NCBI RefSeq assembly: GCF_000699445.3
Contig: NC_067195.1
Coordinates: forward strand, 11,646,287 to 11,710,286
Source: Schistosoma haematobium
Lineage: Eukaryota > Platyhelminthes > Trematoda > Strigeidida > Schistosomatidae
DNA length: 64,000 bases
Direction: 5' to 3'
The position numbers and the translations under genes were made by a program. Each line of letters begins with the position of its first letter. The first letter of the stretch is position 1. Positions 10,734 through 23,679 of this stretch are shown piece after piece. The notes under the pieces are model-generated. The model did no database searches, was not told the origin of the DNA, and saw nothing but the letters and a program-made list of their open reading frames with translations.

Positions 10734-13700
10734 CTGAAATAATGAAAGTGAAAAAAAGATTTTTGTGAAAAACATAAACCGCCACAGATCTTGACAGAAC
10801 AGTTGATTCCAAATAAAAAAAACACTTGATTTCTAACTATCAGAATAGTAAAAAGCATAACAGTCTGAATATAGACGGCGAACAAGAATTAGGATAGATA
10901 CAAAAATGAATACATAGCCTTCAAGATTTGTTACTGGAAAAAATATAATGATATGTCTACTGATCATAGTAAGGTTGGATTCAGATGTACCGAACGACAG
11001 GTATCAATGGTATATTTTATCATGGGATAATGGGTCAGAAAAGGACCACTGGTTGTCGATTGAATAATGAACAATACTATGTTTGACTGGTACTTTTTCT
11101 GATCAAAATCTACCGTTCAAGTTTCAATGTAGTCACCAGTCTAAGTTATAACAAGAGTAGGACTATTAATTAATTGAATATGATAATCGTTCACTGTAAC
11201 GTTCGGTTATTTTCCGACATTTTCTGTTGTGTATTCAATCCAATATGACTTTTGTTCTTTATAGTATTCCTTTAAGTTCTGATTACTTGAATCTACTCAA
11301 TAATCACTGCAAAATAAATCAGTGAGTATAAGAGTTGTACTTTTCCCTTCTTGCGTACACAGGATAGGCCTTGTATTTTTAATAGTTGTGGCTCGGTCAA
11401 AAGTATTGGGGGCAGCGTTAAGGAGTAACTTCATGCGTTCACCCATGTATTTATATTATTGAGATGTGTAGCGAAAAATAGGTTATGTATAATACTAAGT
11501 AAGATTTAGCGAGTTCGAACTGGGTGACGAGCATCGAACCGTTCAAGATTGTGATAGATATGTCTGGTGAACAAGTGTTAGATAAAACCCAACAGATTAA
11601 TACTACAAATCATAATTTTCTTTTTGATGTAAAATCGTTTATGGTAAAAATTTAAACTAATTAGTTTTATAATTGTTCTGGACTGTTGTTTCATATTTTG
11701 CTCATTATTTTTTCTATCTATAAAATTACATTTAGTCTGTGAAATTAGTGCGTTCTCTTTTTGAAGGATTTAGAGCGCATAAAGTGTTATATTGAATCCA
11801 TTTTATTTATTTTATTATTTGTATAAATGAGGGCCAGAATATAGATGCATTACACAAACAGGGGAATGAAATAGTAGAGACAAAAAGAGAGATAAGTATT
11901 ATTAAAAGGAAATAAATAAATAGGATAGTATATAGTGAAAAGAACAGTTCATTTAGAATACTTTCAGTTGAGTTTTTTATTTTTATGAAAGATGTAAGAG
12001 AAAATCACGGTATGATAGCCAATGGTTGAGCCATGTCTGATAAAGTCTCAAAACCGCGAGTTGATTCACTTTTAAAACTCCCAACCAGGGAGACGAGATG
12101 GTCCAACAGGTTTAAATTACATACAGCTTTCTTTCAACTAATGGCGCACTGGCATGAACTGACCACCTCTTCGCCTTTTACACACAGTCCCTAAGTCGGT
12201 AAATAATGCGCAGTATGAAAACCATTAGGATGACATAGGTAACAAATGTTAGGGTCGCCGAAGTCGGTGTTTCAAAATGATGACACTAAGTGAGTTATCA
12301 TCACTGTATTCGAACACACAGTACTGAATCTAAACATTACTAACATGATTTTGTCGCTGAATATCAGTAATCCTACAGAGATAACGATGATAGAACACAG
12401 AGTTGTTTAACATTCTCCGTTCGGAGAGACCAGTTTCCAGAGCAAAAATGAATTAAACCCGCTGAATACTAAAGCTTATTACTTGTTATTTCACCTAACA
12501 ATAAAACAAATATTTATGATTTATCATTAATAATGATCAGGTCACAAATGAACTATAATATTTCAAAAGAAACGTCTCACGTACACACATACATCCGAAA
12601 AACTCACTAACCTCTGTTAAAAATCTTATTAGGAAATTTAATATTTCGTAATTATCATCAGGTAACTTCATAAGAATTAGTTTTTTAGCTAATGCAACTT
12701 TTTCTTTGGCACCCAGACCTTCCACAATTTCAATGAAAAGAGAGGGAGAAACAAAACAGATGTCTATTCTATGCAACAAATAATAATATGGATTTGATAA
12801 ATACATAATAATACCAATAGTAATAATAATGATCACTAGCGCTAATCCTGGTTGGTCTTTCGACATACATATCCTTTTTATTCGTCCCTATCTAGTGTAT
12901 CGTACCATATTACTTTTTAATATTCAGTAACTAAGGTTATTGTCAATTATCTTTTGCAAATATCGCTTAGGATGTCTTATTTGCTATAGTAGGGAATATT
13001 TTTTAAATGTTTATATGTGTTTGCAACACAACCCATTCTATCATTGGAATTACATTTATTTGACAACTTTGGTAGTTTATCCTTATTTCATAAGTGTTTA
13101 TTGAACATATGTTTATTCGTAAAAAACTACATATTTGATTTTAAGAGTTCTTTTTAAAATTTACTGTCCAATATCATAGACTATGACTTAACTCTACGTG
13201 GTGTTCTTCACGTTATCGACACACATCCTTTTTGACCAATGCTATGAAGCATATGTTTTACACACTTCCTCCGAATAGTATCAAGAGTTCGGACATAATA
13301 GTGTATGGTTGACATGTGGATCACATCATTATTCAGTAACATTTAGTTAGTCAGTTATGTTAATTAATTAGTTTCGAAAATAAATTACAAGATTACTTAC
13401 CACTTGTACCTAATATTTCATCATACAGTTCAAATGTTAATAATGGTTCAGTAAGTTCACGTAAAAATGATTTCAATAGAACAGCTGCCAAGTGAGGATC
13501 ATCATAATCTCGTAGATCGACAGTTTCACCTATAATTTATCATTATTTACGGGAAAGTAAAAAATACATACAATATAATCTATAAAATTAACAACACGAA
13601 AATACAAAAACCTTACAAATCAAACTTCACACCCATAACATAAACTAATGGTTATCACGATACCGAAGATCCGTGGAAAACGCTTTGCTGTTTGATTTAA

Positions 13701-16700
13701 AAGGAATTAGGTTCGAGTCCAAGTGAATGCGAATACAGAAATGTAGGTACATCCAGGTGACGAGTCCCAAACAAGAAGAAAAAATGTATCACAGATTCCA
13801 CTTCTGGCCACCGTCCAACTTTAGTAGAAACTTATGATTGAATGATAACATTGAGGCAGTGTGTTAAGGATATACACACATATACCAAAAGATAACCGAT
13901 TAGAAATAGTTAACAACAAGAAATAACAAGCCCTCATCCATGAGGTACACAAAAAAATAGTTTAACAACTATTTCAAAAAAGACATACATATATAGATAT
14001 TTGAATAATGCGATATGTGAAATGTAACAGGTTAATTTTAATAAGATCATCCATTCAAATTTTTCGTATATATTATATCGAAACTAATAAATAGGGAAAC
14101 ATAATGAAGTCTGACTCCATTGAAATCCTGAACCGATCTAAGTTAAACAAACACTGGACAAGTAAGAAGCCGTGCGGCAATTACTCACCGAAGACAATGC
14201 AAGGTGATAGTGCAATGTCGTGGATTGATTTAAGTCAAACACTAACACAGATGGATCCCATTCAGCTCAGTGATTAAAAAGTTAGCGTTTGCGCGTGAGA
14301 CCGAAGGTCATGGGTCAGATCCCCGCATGCGAAGTCATGGATGCGCACTGCTGGAGCAACCAATACTAGGACGAAACACCTGTCCAATACCTCCAGATTT
14401 CCATTGGTTGTCTAACTTAGATCGTTTCGGGATTTCAATCAAATTCAATAATCTCCGTAACTCCATACTTATAAAAATCTATTGTTGGGAACTGAAAACG
14501 TTTTGATTATCTTTTTACGAGAAAATATGTTTAACTAGTATGCTTTTCTACTGCCGAAGCTGTAGTAAAATGTACTGTTATACATACAATAGACGGCATA
14601 GAGAAAGAAGAATAGATGTTACCCATTATTATATTCAGTCAGTCAGTCAGCTACAATGTAGGACCAGGCACATATATGCATCGGTCCAAGTTGCCATACC
14701 TCCTTAACACAACAAGATGGACAACGGATTCATAAAAGTAGTTAATTCAGAGGTGGTAATATACAAAAGAAAGATTGCAATAAGGATATAGTACAGAAAG
14801 AAAGAATTAGTTCGTAGAAAGAAAGATATAAAGCGATTTTAATCTCTTAGTTTAAGGGAAGACAGAGAGTGTATACACCGACGCCATTGTGATCGATTCT
14901 GAGCCATGTCACTAAGAGTTTCCAACCATTGGTTACGATAGTCACGCGGACCCCAACCAAGTAGTCTGCATCTACCAACATGGCTCAGAACAGATGTTAG
15001 TGACCTCAAGCACTGATGCCACGTTTCAGTTTGGCCGCCCCTAACTTTCTTCCAACCATCCCGAACACCGGTTAGCATTGCACGTCGTGGTAATCGGTGT
15101 TCAGGCATACGTAACACGTGGCCCAACCATCTCAGTAGATGAAGATTCATAACCTCATCAACTGATTTACCATCATTCCCTAATACCCTGCGTCTAACCT
15201 CACTATTACTTACCCGGTGATCCCAGCAGACGCCAGCAATATTTCTAAGGTATCTGTGGTCAAATACTAGTAGCTTACGGGTGTCTTCTACTCTTAATGG
15301 CCATGTTTCGCTGCCGTAAATTAAAACAGAACGAACTGCCGCGCAGTATACTCGTCCTTTTATTGATAGACAGATATCTCGCCTTCGCCATAGGTGACGT
15401 AAGTTGGCAAAAGCAAAACGAGCTTTTCAAATCCGTGCTGAGATTTCGTCAGACACCAACCTATTAGGGCTGATCAGACTTCCAAGATAAGTGAAATTGT
15501 CAACGCGTTCGACTACTTCACTCCCTATCCTTAGTTCAGGTGTTAACGCAGACCAATCCTGAAGCAACAACTTGCATTTAGAGGGAGAGAAGCGCATTCC
15601 AAACATTCTGGCATTGTTGCTTAGTGCTACCAAAAGACTCTGCATTTAATCAGCGTCTTCACCAAACAGGACTATATCATCTGCGTATTCTAAGTCGATA
15701 AGTGGACCTCCTGGAAGGAGATCAATACCCGAGAATTCAGTCGACGAGAATGTTATTTCCATCAATAAGTCTATGAAGTTAAACAAAAATGGAGAAAGTG
15801 GACAGCCTTGACGGACACCACTTGAGGTTGCAAAAGCAGATGACAGTTCGCCATAAACTCTGACTCGACTGGTAGTGTTCGAGTAAAGAGCCTTCACAAG
15901 GTTTATGTACTCCTGAGGTACGCCTTTCAATGACAGACACTGCCACAGAATCTCGCGGTCTACCGAGTCAAATGCTGCTTTTATGTCAAGAAAGACCACC
16001 ATTGTCGGACGCCGATAAGTATGCCTATGTTCTAGAACCTGACGAATGGTGAATATGTGGTCGATGCAGCCACGACCAGGTCTGAAGCCAGCTTGATTCT
16101 CTCGTGTTTGCAGTCCACGAGTCTTAGTTAGGCGTCTGATAATTATCGAGGCTAGTATTTCAGATACTATATTAGTTAAACTAATTCCTCTGTGGTTGTC
16201 ACAGGATGATTTTAACCCTCTCTTATATATTGGGACGATAAGTGATTGTGACCAGTCAGATGGAATAACGTCTAACTCCCAGATCTTAGCTAAAATATTA
16301 GTCAACCTAATCGCTAAAATTGGACCACCATCCTTAAAGACCTCTGGAGCCAATCCATCTGGACCAGCTGCCCTTCCTCGTTTCAGATTAACTATAGCCT
16401 TTTGAACTTATGCTAGAGTTGGGGGACCTACTTCAATGTTCCATTCACACTGTCTGGGAATGGAGGGTAGTTGTAGAGTAGCTGAAGGCCAGCTGAACTG
16501 TTCTCTGAAATGTTCCGCCCATCGTTCTAAACGTCTGGACTGGGAGCAGATGAGAGTATTGTCTTTTTCCGAAATAATCTCACTTACACTTGACTTATTA
16601 GTTCCAGTTTCTTTTATTAGTCTGTAAAGCTGTCTTGTGTTCCCTATAGTCGCCGCCTTTTCCATCTCTTTTGCTTTCATTGCCCACCACTGCTCACGGA

Positions 16701-19700
16701 GGTTTCTTAGACTTTTTCTTAACCTAGATCTGATTTGTTGTCGCTCTTCATCATGTTCGGAACCTGATGGGACGAGTTTGCGAGAATCCATCAGTGTGAT
16801 AGACTTTGAAGAAATCCACTGGTTCTTTGTAACTCTGTGGTTTAAGTCACTAATAGATTTCATTGCTGTTTCCACAGCGCAAGCAGATGCGTGCCCGTAT
16901 TAGGGCGTGGTCGGAGTCCAAGCAGGTACTCCAGAATGAGCGACAATCTTCTACCGACCCTCTCCAACGATGACTGATGGCAATATGGTCTATTTGAGTC
17001 CATCGTTGGTTTGGTGTAGGGGGGTCGCCATGTTAGACGATGTCTTTCCTTATGCTTAAAATTTGTGTTTGCTAAAAACAAACGATTGTCTGAGCATAGT
17101 TGCAGCAGACGATTACCATTATCTGTTCGTTGTGCCGGTATACTAAAATACCCACCTAAATGCCTTTCTGTTTGGTTTAAACTACCTATCTGAGCATTAA
17201 AGTCACCCCCTACGAGTACTATGTCTGAACGTTTAGCTTTCTGAAGAAGTTGAGATAGCTTTCTGTAAAATTCATCTTTCATTTAATCTGAGCTGCAGTC
17301 GGTGGGAGCGTAGGCAGAAACGACGAAAAGGAAACGACGTGTATCCCTATCATTCAGAGTTCTTACGGAGCCGTTTAGCCGAACAGCACATAGACGACTG
17401 TTAACGGGAATCCACTCTAACAGTGTTTGTTCCGCCCTCATGCTTAGTGCTATCCCTACTCCTGCCAGTCCATGAGAGCTGGCCGTTGGGTCACCAGATA
17501 CACGGAGGGTGTGTCTCGTTGGCTCTCCGTTTTGCCGAGGTGAGGTCAAGTCAATGACCACACTGGAGTCCTGTATACGTGTTTCAGAGACAGCATACAT
17601 CAATGGTACGAGATTCAAGGGTTCTAGCCAAGGAAGCCTGTTGACTGATTTGACATAGGGTGCGTACGTTGAAGGCTCCAATGTGTAGTTTGGAGCGAGG
17701 TTTCAGTAGACCTGGGACAGTGTTTTGAGCACTAGAATCGTTGGCTATGGTGACACTTGAGGGGGAAGCCGAAAAAGGAAGTTTAGAGGTGGAAGTCGAT
17801 GTAGGAGGAATATTAGGAAGTGAAGACGGAGGTTGATTATGAATACAGTGGTCTTGAGTGCGATTATCACTTCCCGGTTGCCCATACCGTGGAAGGGTTC
17901 TTCTGGAGGTACCTGAAGAGGAAATTCGATTAGAGGTGGTCTTAGTGAGTTGGGAGCGTGACCGCAGTGCCCAAGGGACAACTGCTTGAGGTCGGTCACA
18001 CACGACCTTTTTATGGGTAGTTTTTGTGTTAGCTCCGTACTTGTTGAAACCTTACCATCGTGAGATAAGGCGAGCTGTGCATTTTTAGGGTCGACCTTTT
18101 CTAACCCCACCCCTCCTTGTGGGAAGGCAACATCGCTGTCATGCTGGTTGTTTGAAGGAAACACCTTACTGCTGTCACACCTTGGGTTTGTTGCTTTTAG
18201 TCTTACCGCTTTACAACCGACCTGTCTGACATGGTAGGACCTTGAGGAACGGTTGTTCCAGCCAGTATAGCTCGGTTGCTTCATCACGATAGGCAAGCCC
18301 GACCACCACGTCAAGTAGCAACAACGGTCGAGCCATTATTATATTGAATCTCATCCTTTTTCCCTACCATATACATATTTGATAGTTGCTTCAACAACCG
18401 ACTTAAAAGTTTAACAACTACGATACTAGCTATTATAATGTGTCTTCACTTTGATCTTGACCTTTAAAATTACCTTATACTTTTGTTAATTCCGCTAATT
18501 TATTTTTTCCTCTGAAATCACACTATTTACGCTTAATGTTCTATTACCACTGATACTGTTACCACTCCCACTACTCTGATATTTGCCCCTGATAGTTTCA
18601 TCTTGATATGTTGATTTTGTGTGGCAAATTGGACTGATGCCCATTTGTGGAAAGTTCAATGTTATTTATGACAGACTGAAACCCCTCGTATATTAGTTGA
18701 AAAACCCTAACTCTTTAGGACCTGATATACAAGCAGGCTAGTTAGAAAATTATCAGGCTAAAATCAGGAACTTAAGGCCTGGTAGCAACGTTGTACTACC
18801 AACTCCATAGGAGTGTAACAGCAGTTGGTATTTCCAACAAACCACTAGCATCCTCAGAGATATTGCCTTCCCATGAAGAAGGACGGGGTTAGAGTATGAT
18901 GGTCGTAAAAACAGAACACCTGACCTCACTACACAGATTACCGTTGCTGGCAGTAAGGGCTTCAATGTATAAAAAAGGGTGTGTGACCAGACTGAAATAA
19001 CTGTCCTTTAGGTTCTACCATCACACATCTAGGTAGTCAAAATCACTACCAAACCAATTTCCTTTAAAGGTGCCTTAAGAAATATCCTTCCACAGTGTAG
19101 GTAACTGGGAAGTGATTACCACCCATATATTTCTAACAATGAAGGCCAGAGTAATCGACTTTTAATCACTACGCTCCATTGACTTCGGTTTGTTTTAAAG
19201 AGTAGCGATGCCAGTAGGCTTCATACAAATACTGTACCTCGAGTTCAAGTGCATACAAACCTGTATTTAGCGAATTTTCCAGATTATAGCTGATCAAAAA
19301 AAGAATTAAATGAAAATATCAATGATTATGATCTAAATAGAGTACTTTAGAATAGACGTCAGGCTGGTTGGTTAACAACCGTTGAATATCTAAAGTTAGA
19401 AACCAATTAGAGCTTGCGTAGTTTGGACAAAATGGGCTAGTATCACCAACTTTTATAGGAACAAAGTTGAGTAAACAAATCTGTACATGGACACATAGTT
19501 GTATTATTCCAAATAATATTTGTTATAATCTGTGAAAAAATGATACTTCCCACAGGAAACACTGAGATTCGCACAACTCAATTAAGAACACAAATTTAAC
19601 AACTGAAGTAAGAATTATTCATCCCCCGAAAAACATGACAATTCATTTATCAAACTAAATCCATTTATTTATTGATTTTACTGACATTTGACGATTAGTC

Positions 19701-21699
19701 AACGAATATCACTTATAACTGAAATATGGCAAATAAAAAAATAGATTTTTCACAGAAATAGTACAGAAAGTATACTATCAGTTACACTCTGCATAAATGT
19801 CACATTAAATTAAACAAACATTATATTAAGTAATTATCCCATTGAAATGATATAATACACGGAAGTAATAGTGAACAATAGTTAATTACTTAATAATTAG
19901 TTAAAATTTGATCTCACATTTGCATTTCATCCTGACAAATAATATTTATTGTAATCCATATCCAATGTAAATTATTATTGGTTTCGATGTTGTCTACAAC
20001 TATCACCATTGATTAGAACATTAATCAGAAATTTTCTTACTAAAGAAAATATTGTTAGCTTGCAAAAAGGATTCCTGTCATGAAACACGTTTATATTTTT
20101 GTAATATTTCATTGTTTAGGAAGGAAAAAAAACAACTCACTTCTATACCACTAACTACTGGAACAAAACACAATCGATAATCGGCATTATTTCTACCTAT
20201 GTATTTATGTATGTAAAACTCCACAAGAATGGAAATATTTTACACATCTGTATGCAGGTAAACTACACTGTCTTATAAGTTATAAAAAATAACTTGACTG
20301 TAATGCTGATAGAAACGGAAATACGTAAATTAAGGCTATTTGTATTGGAAATTCTAAATTGATATTGTTCTGGGATAGGGCGTGACAATTTCATCTCTCT
20401 GTGCTGATTGTGTATGGCAACTTGAACCAATGTACAAACGTACCAGGTTCCACGTTGCGACTGACTGGCTGATTGACACTGTTCATATAACTTAATAATA
20501 ATAATAAAGGGAGTTTACCATTATTATATAAATTCTGTACATCTCGTAATTGTTTCAGACTGACAGATCGACGGAAGATTCCTTCAGTTGTTAAACCTAA
20601 AAGAGTTAACAGAGAGAAAGGAATCAAGTAAACGCTTAGATTTTGCGTTAGTTGACGCTCGTAAATAGGTATAACTGAAATATTGATGGAATTGATGCTC
20701 CCTGTGGGATTTGAGTCTAGGTCATTCTGAGACGTTGTCACTGAACTATTCGAGGTACGACTGACCTGCCATGAAATTAGATCTCTACATCGATTGGTCA
20801 TCGAGGAGTGGCTGAATTTGGCTATGTAATCTACCGAAATCCCTAAACTCTCTTACAGTTTTGAAATTCATGCCTTGAAGAAAAACATGCTCAACTGCTT
20901 TAATTCATTTTATATTGTTTGTTCGAATCTTCCCATTGATGTTTAGGACTGCAATCGATCAGTCTCTTATTTGGATATGTGCCTCCTATGCGGATTGCCT
21001 CGATATTGCCTTGAATCATAAGCTTTATAAGCAAAAAATGGAAAGTGGCTAGCAGTGGAATCCACAACGTGTGTTCCGTCTTATTTGGGACTCGTCAGCC
21101 GGATGTACCTGCACCCCAGAATTGAAGATCCAAACAAACAATTCAAAATGAATTAAATCTTTACTTCATTACACAAGCTAATGGCTATCACGACTCGGTA
21201 GCTAAGTGGATAATGCGATGGCGTTTGGAGCGAACGGTACTGGGTTCGAGTTCCGGAGTTAACTTCAACGTTGGGATACAGGTACATCCAGCCGATGAGT
21301 CCCAAATAGAACGAAACACACATCCTGGATTCCACTCCCAGCCACCAGCCATTTTTGATTATATTGAACTACCGGTATAAGGCATGAGACAAAGTCTTGA
21401 GACTGTTAGTTAACAATTAAATTAATAATCTCAATGTTAATATTAGTTAATCTATCTTGACTATTTTGGTTTCATTTAATTATTTCTCCTTTTGTGCTTA
21501 TGCACATTATATAAACACATTTATGTACTTTCGATAATGATATTAGAAGACGAAGATTATCAGAACTATGTGATATATTAGCGCAATACATTTCGAACAA
21601 TCTGGTCACACATATACTTGTTAAGAGCATTTATATATAAAAATAAAAGGTCAACTAGACAGGAAACGGGGTAAGAGGAGATAAGGATAATGATAAGAG

Positions 21700-21733
<34 letters not shown>

Positions 21734-23585
21734 AATAATAATGTGAACACAAAGCGAAACCTAATCACTCTGGATAATGAGTCAATATTACCAGGGTAGG
21801 TTTAAGGTAAGAACCAGACTGTTCGAAATGTATTGCGCTAATATATCACATAGTTCTGATAATCTTCGTCTTCTAATATCATTATCGAAATTTATCAAAG
21901 GGACTAATTGTTTTACATTTATGTACGATTATGTGTTATTTATGGATGAATGATTGGAAATACTTTTGATCGAGGAATTTATTAGTATTTATTTATTTGA
22001 ACACATAAATATTGATACAAGGGGGCACCAAATATATATGCGCCATAAAAAACAATGAGAATGGAAGGAAAAAAAGAAGTATAACGACCACAGATTAGTG
22101 TAGGGTAGTGTATTAATAATAACAATTACTATTATTATGGGGGAAACGGAAAGATACAACCTGAAGAATTCTTTCAGTTAATGCAGATACAACCACTTTT
22201 TATGAAGAAAGTAAAAAAAGCTACAGCAGGACCGCCACTGGCTTCTATTCCGAGCCATATCTGATAACGTCTCTAGCCACTGTGGAGCACCATCTCTCGG
22301 ACCCCAACCAGGGAGTCATGAAGAACCAACAGAAGCCAGTCACGCACAACTTTCTTTCATACCACGACACCATGTCATACACTGACTACCTCTCAGTTTT
22401 TTCCAACTGGTCCTAGAGTGGGCAAATAATTCACGACGTGGAATTCTCTGGGACGACATTCGTAGAACATGTCCAAGCCACAGAATTCGATGTTTCAAGA
22501 TAGTGACACCAACTGAATTATCGTCTCTGTGCCCGAACGCACGATGCTGAACCTCTGCATTACTAACATAGTGTTGCCACTGGATGTCAGCAATCCTTCG
22601 GAGACAACGATGATCAAACACAGAGAGTCGTATAACATCCCCAACTCGGAAACTAATTGCCAACTGATTAAGTGAGGATTACATGACTTGAGTATTATCG
22701 CGCAGTAAGACAATATCATCCGCATACTCAAGGTCGAGGAGTCTTTCCCCGGGCAACAGATCCACATCGCCATTACTTACATCCATCAGAGCTGTTCCGA
22801 GAACGTCGTCGATAGCAAAGTTGAAGAGGAATGCTGAGATTGGGCAACCCTGTCTAACCCCACTGCTTGAATGGAACAATGGAGAGAGGTGATTATGTGC
22901 CCTCACTCTGCCTGAGGTGTTTGTATATAGGGCTTTTAAGATGTTAATAAATTTCTTAGGCACACTCTTCTTCAATAGACAATCCCAGAGAACAGTCCTG
23001 TTCAACGAATCGAAGGCAAACCTTATGTCAAGAAACACTACGATTGTATCAGTACTAGTGCGATGTATTCATCGTGTTTGATTTCAAATAAAAGCACACT
23101 ACAAGAACTAAAATCTTCAAGTTTTTGATGATTTTTTCTGCCGTATAACTAACGTAAAGGTCAGTTCATGATATAGACTATCAACTCAACAATCTGGATA
23201 ACTCACTCGTACTGAATATAGCTGTTATAGCCATATCTCCGCTATTGTGTCCTCATGAATTATGGGGATTCTGCAGAGCAAACGTGGACTCACCTTGTTA
23301 TCCCTCATTTATTAATATTTTATTCTATGTGTGTAAAAAGCAAAAATATGATATACATATTTTACTTTCATTATTAAGAAAATCAAAGTACCACATACCA
23401 CGATCGCGTAGATAATCGATGGTATCTTCAAAGACAATAGGAATAGGTCGACCGCCGTTATTCATTTTGATGCTAATATAAGAAGAGAGAGGAAATGACA
23501 ATGCTTCAATCCGAAGTATATATTCTAATTGAAATCAAAACTTTGTTCAAGCTATGAAGAACATAATATACAACAATAAGAATGC

Positions 23586-23679
<94 letters not shown>

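Larger units (their letters stand above)
14636..18332 (-). mobile_element. Complete but inactive SR2-like RTE-clade non-LTR retrotransposon
   Basis: A 3,697-bp insertion bounded by a perfect 13-bp duplication. Read on the minus strand, it starts near 18,332, encodes an AP-type endonuclease and then a reverse transcriptase, and ends in GACTGACTGACTG repeats at 14,636. There is no poly(A), as is usual for RTE elements. The frame is broken at least six times (near 17.6-17.75, 17.28, about 17.06, 16.4, 15.65 and 15.2-15.4 kb), so this copy cannot encode a working protein. It lies in an ARHGAP1-like intron in sense orientation. Confidence 0.92.
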
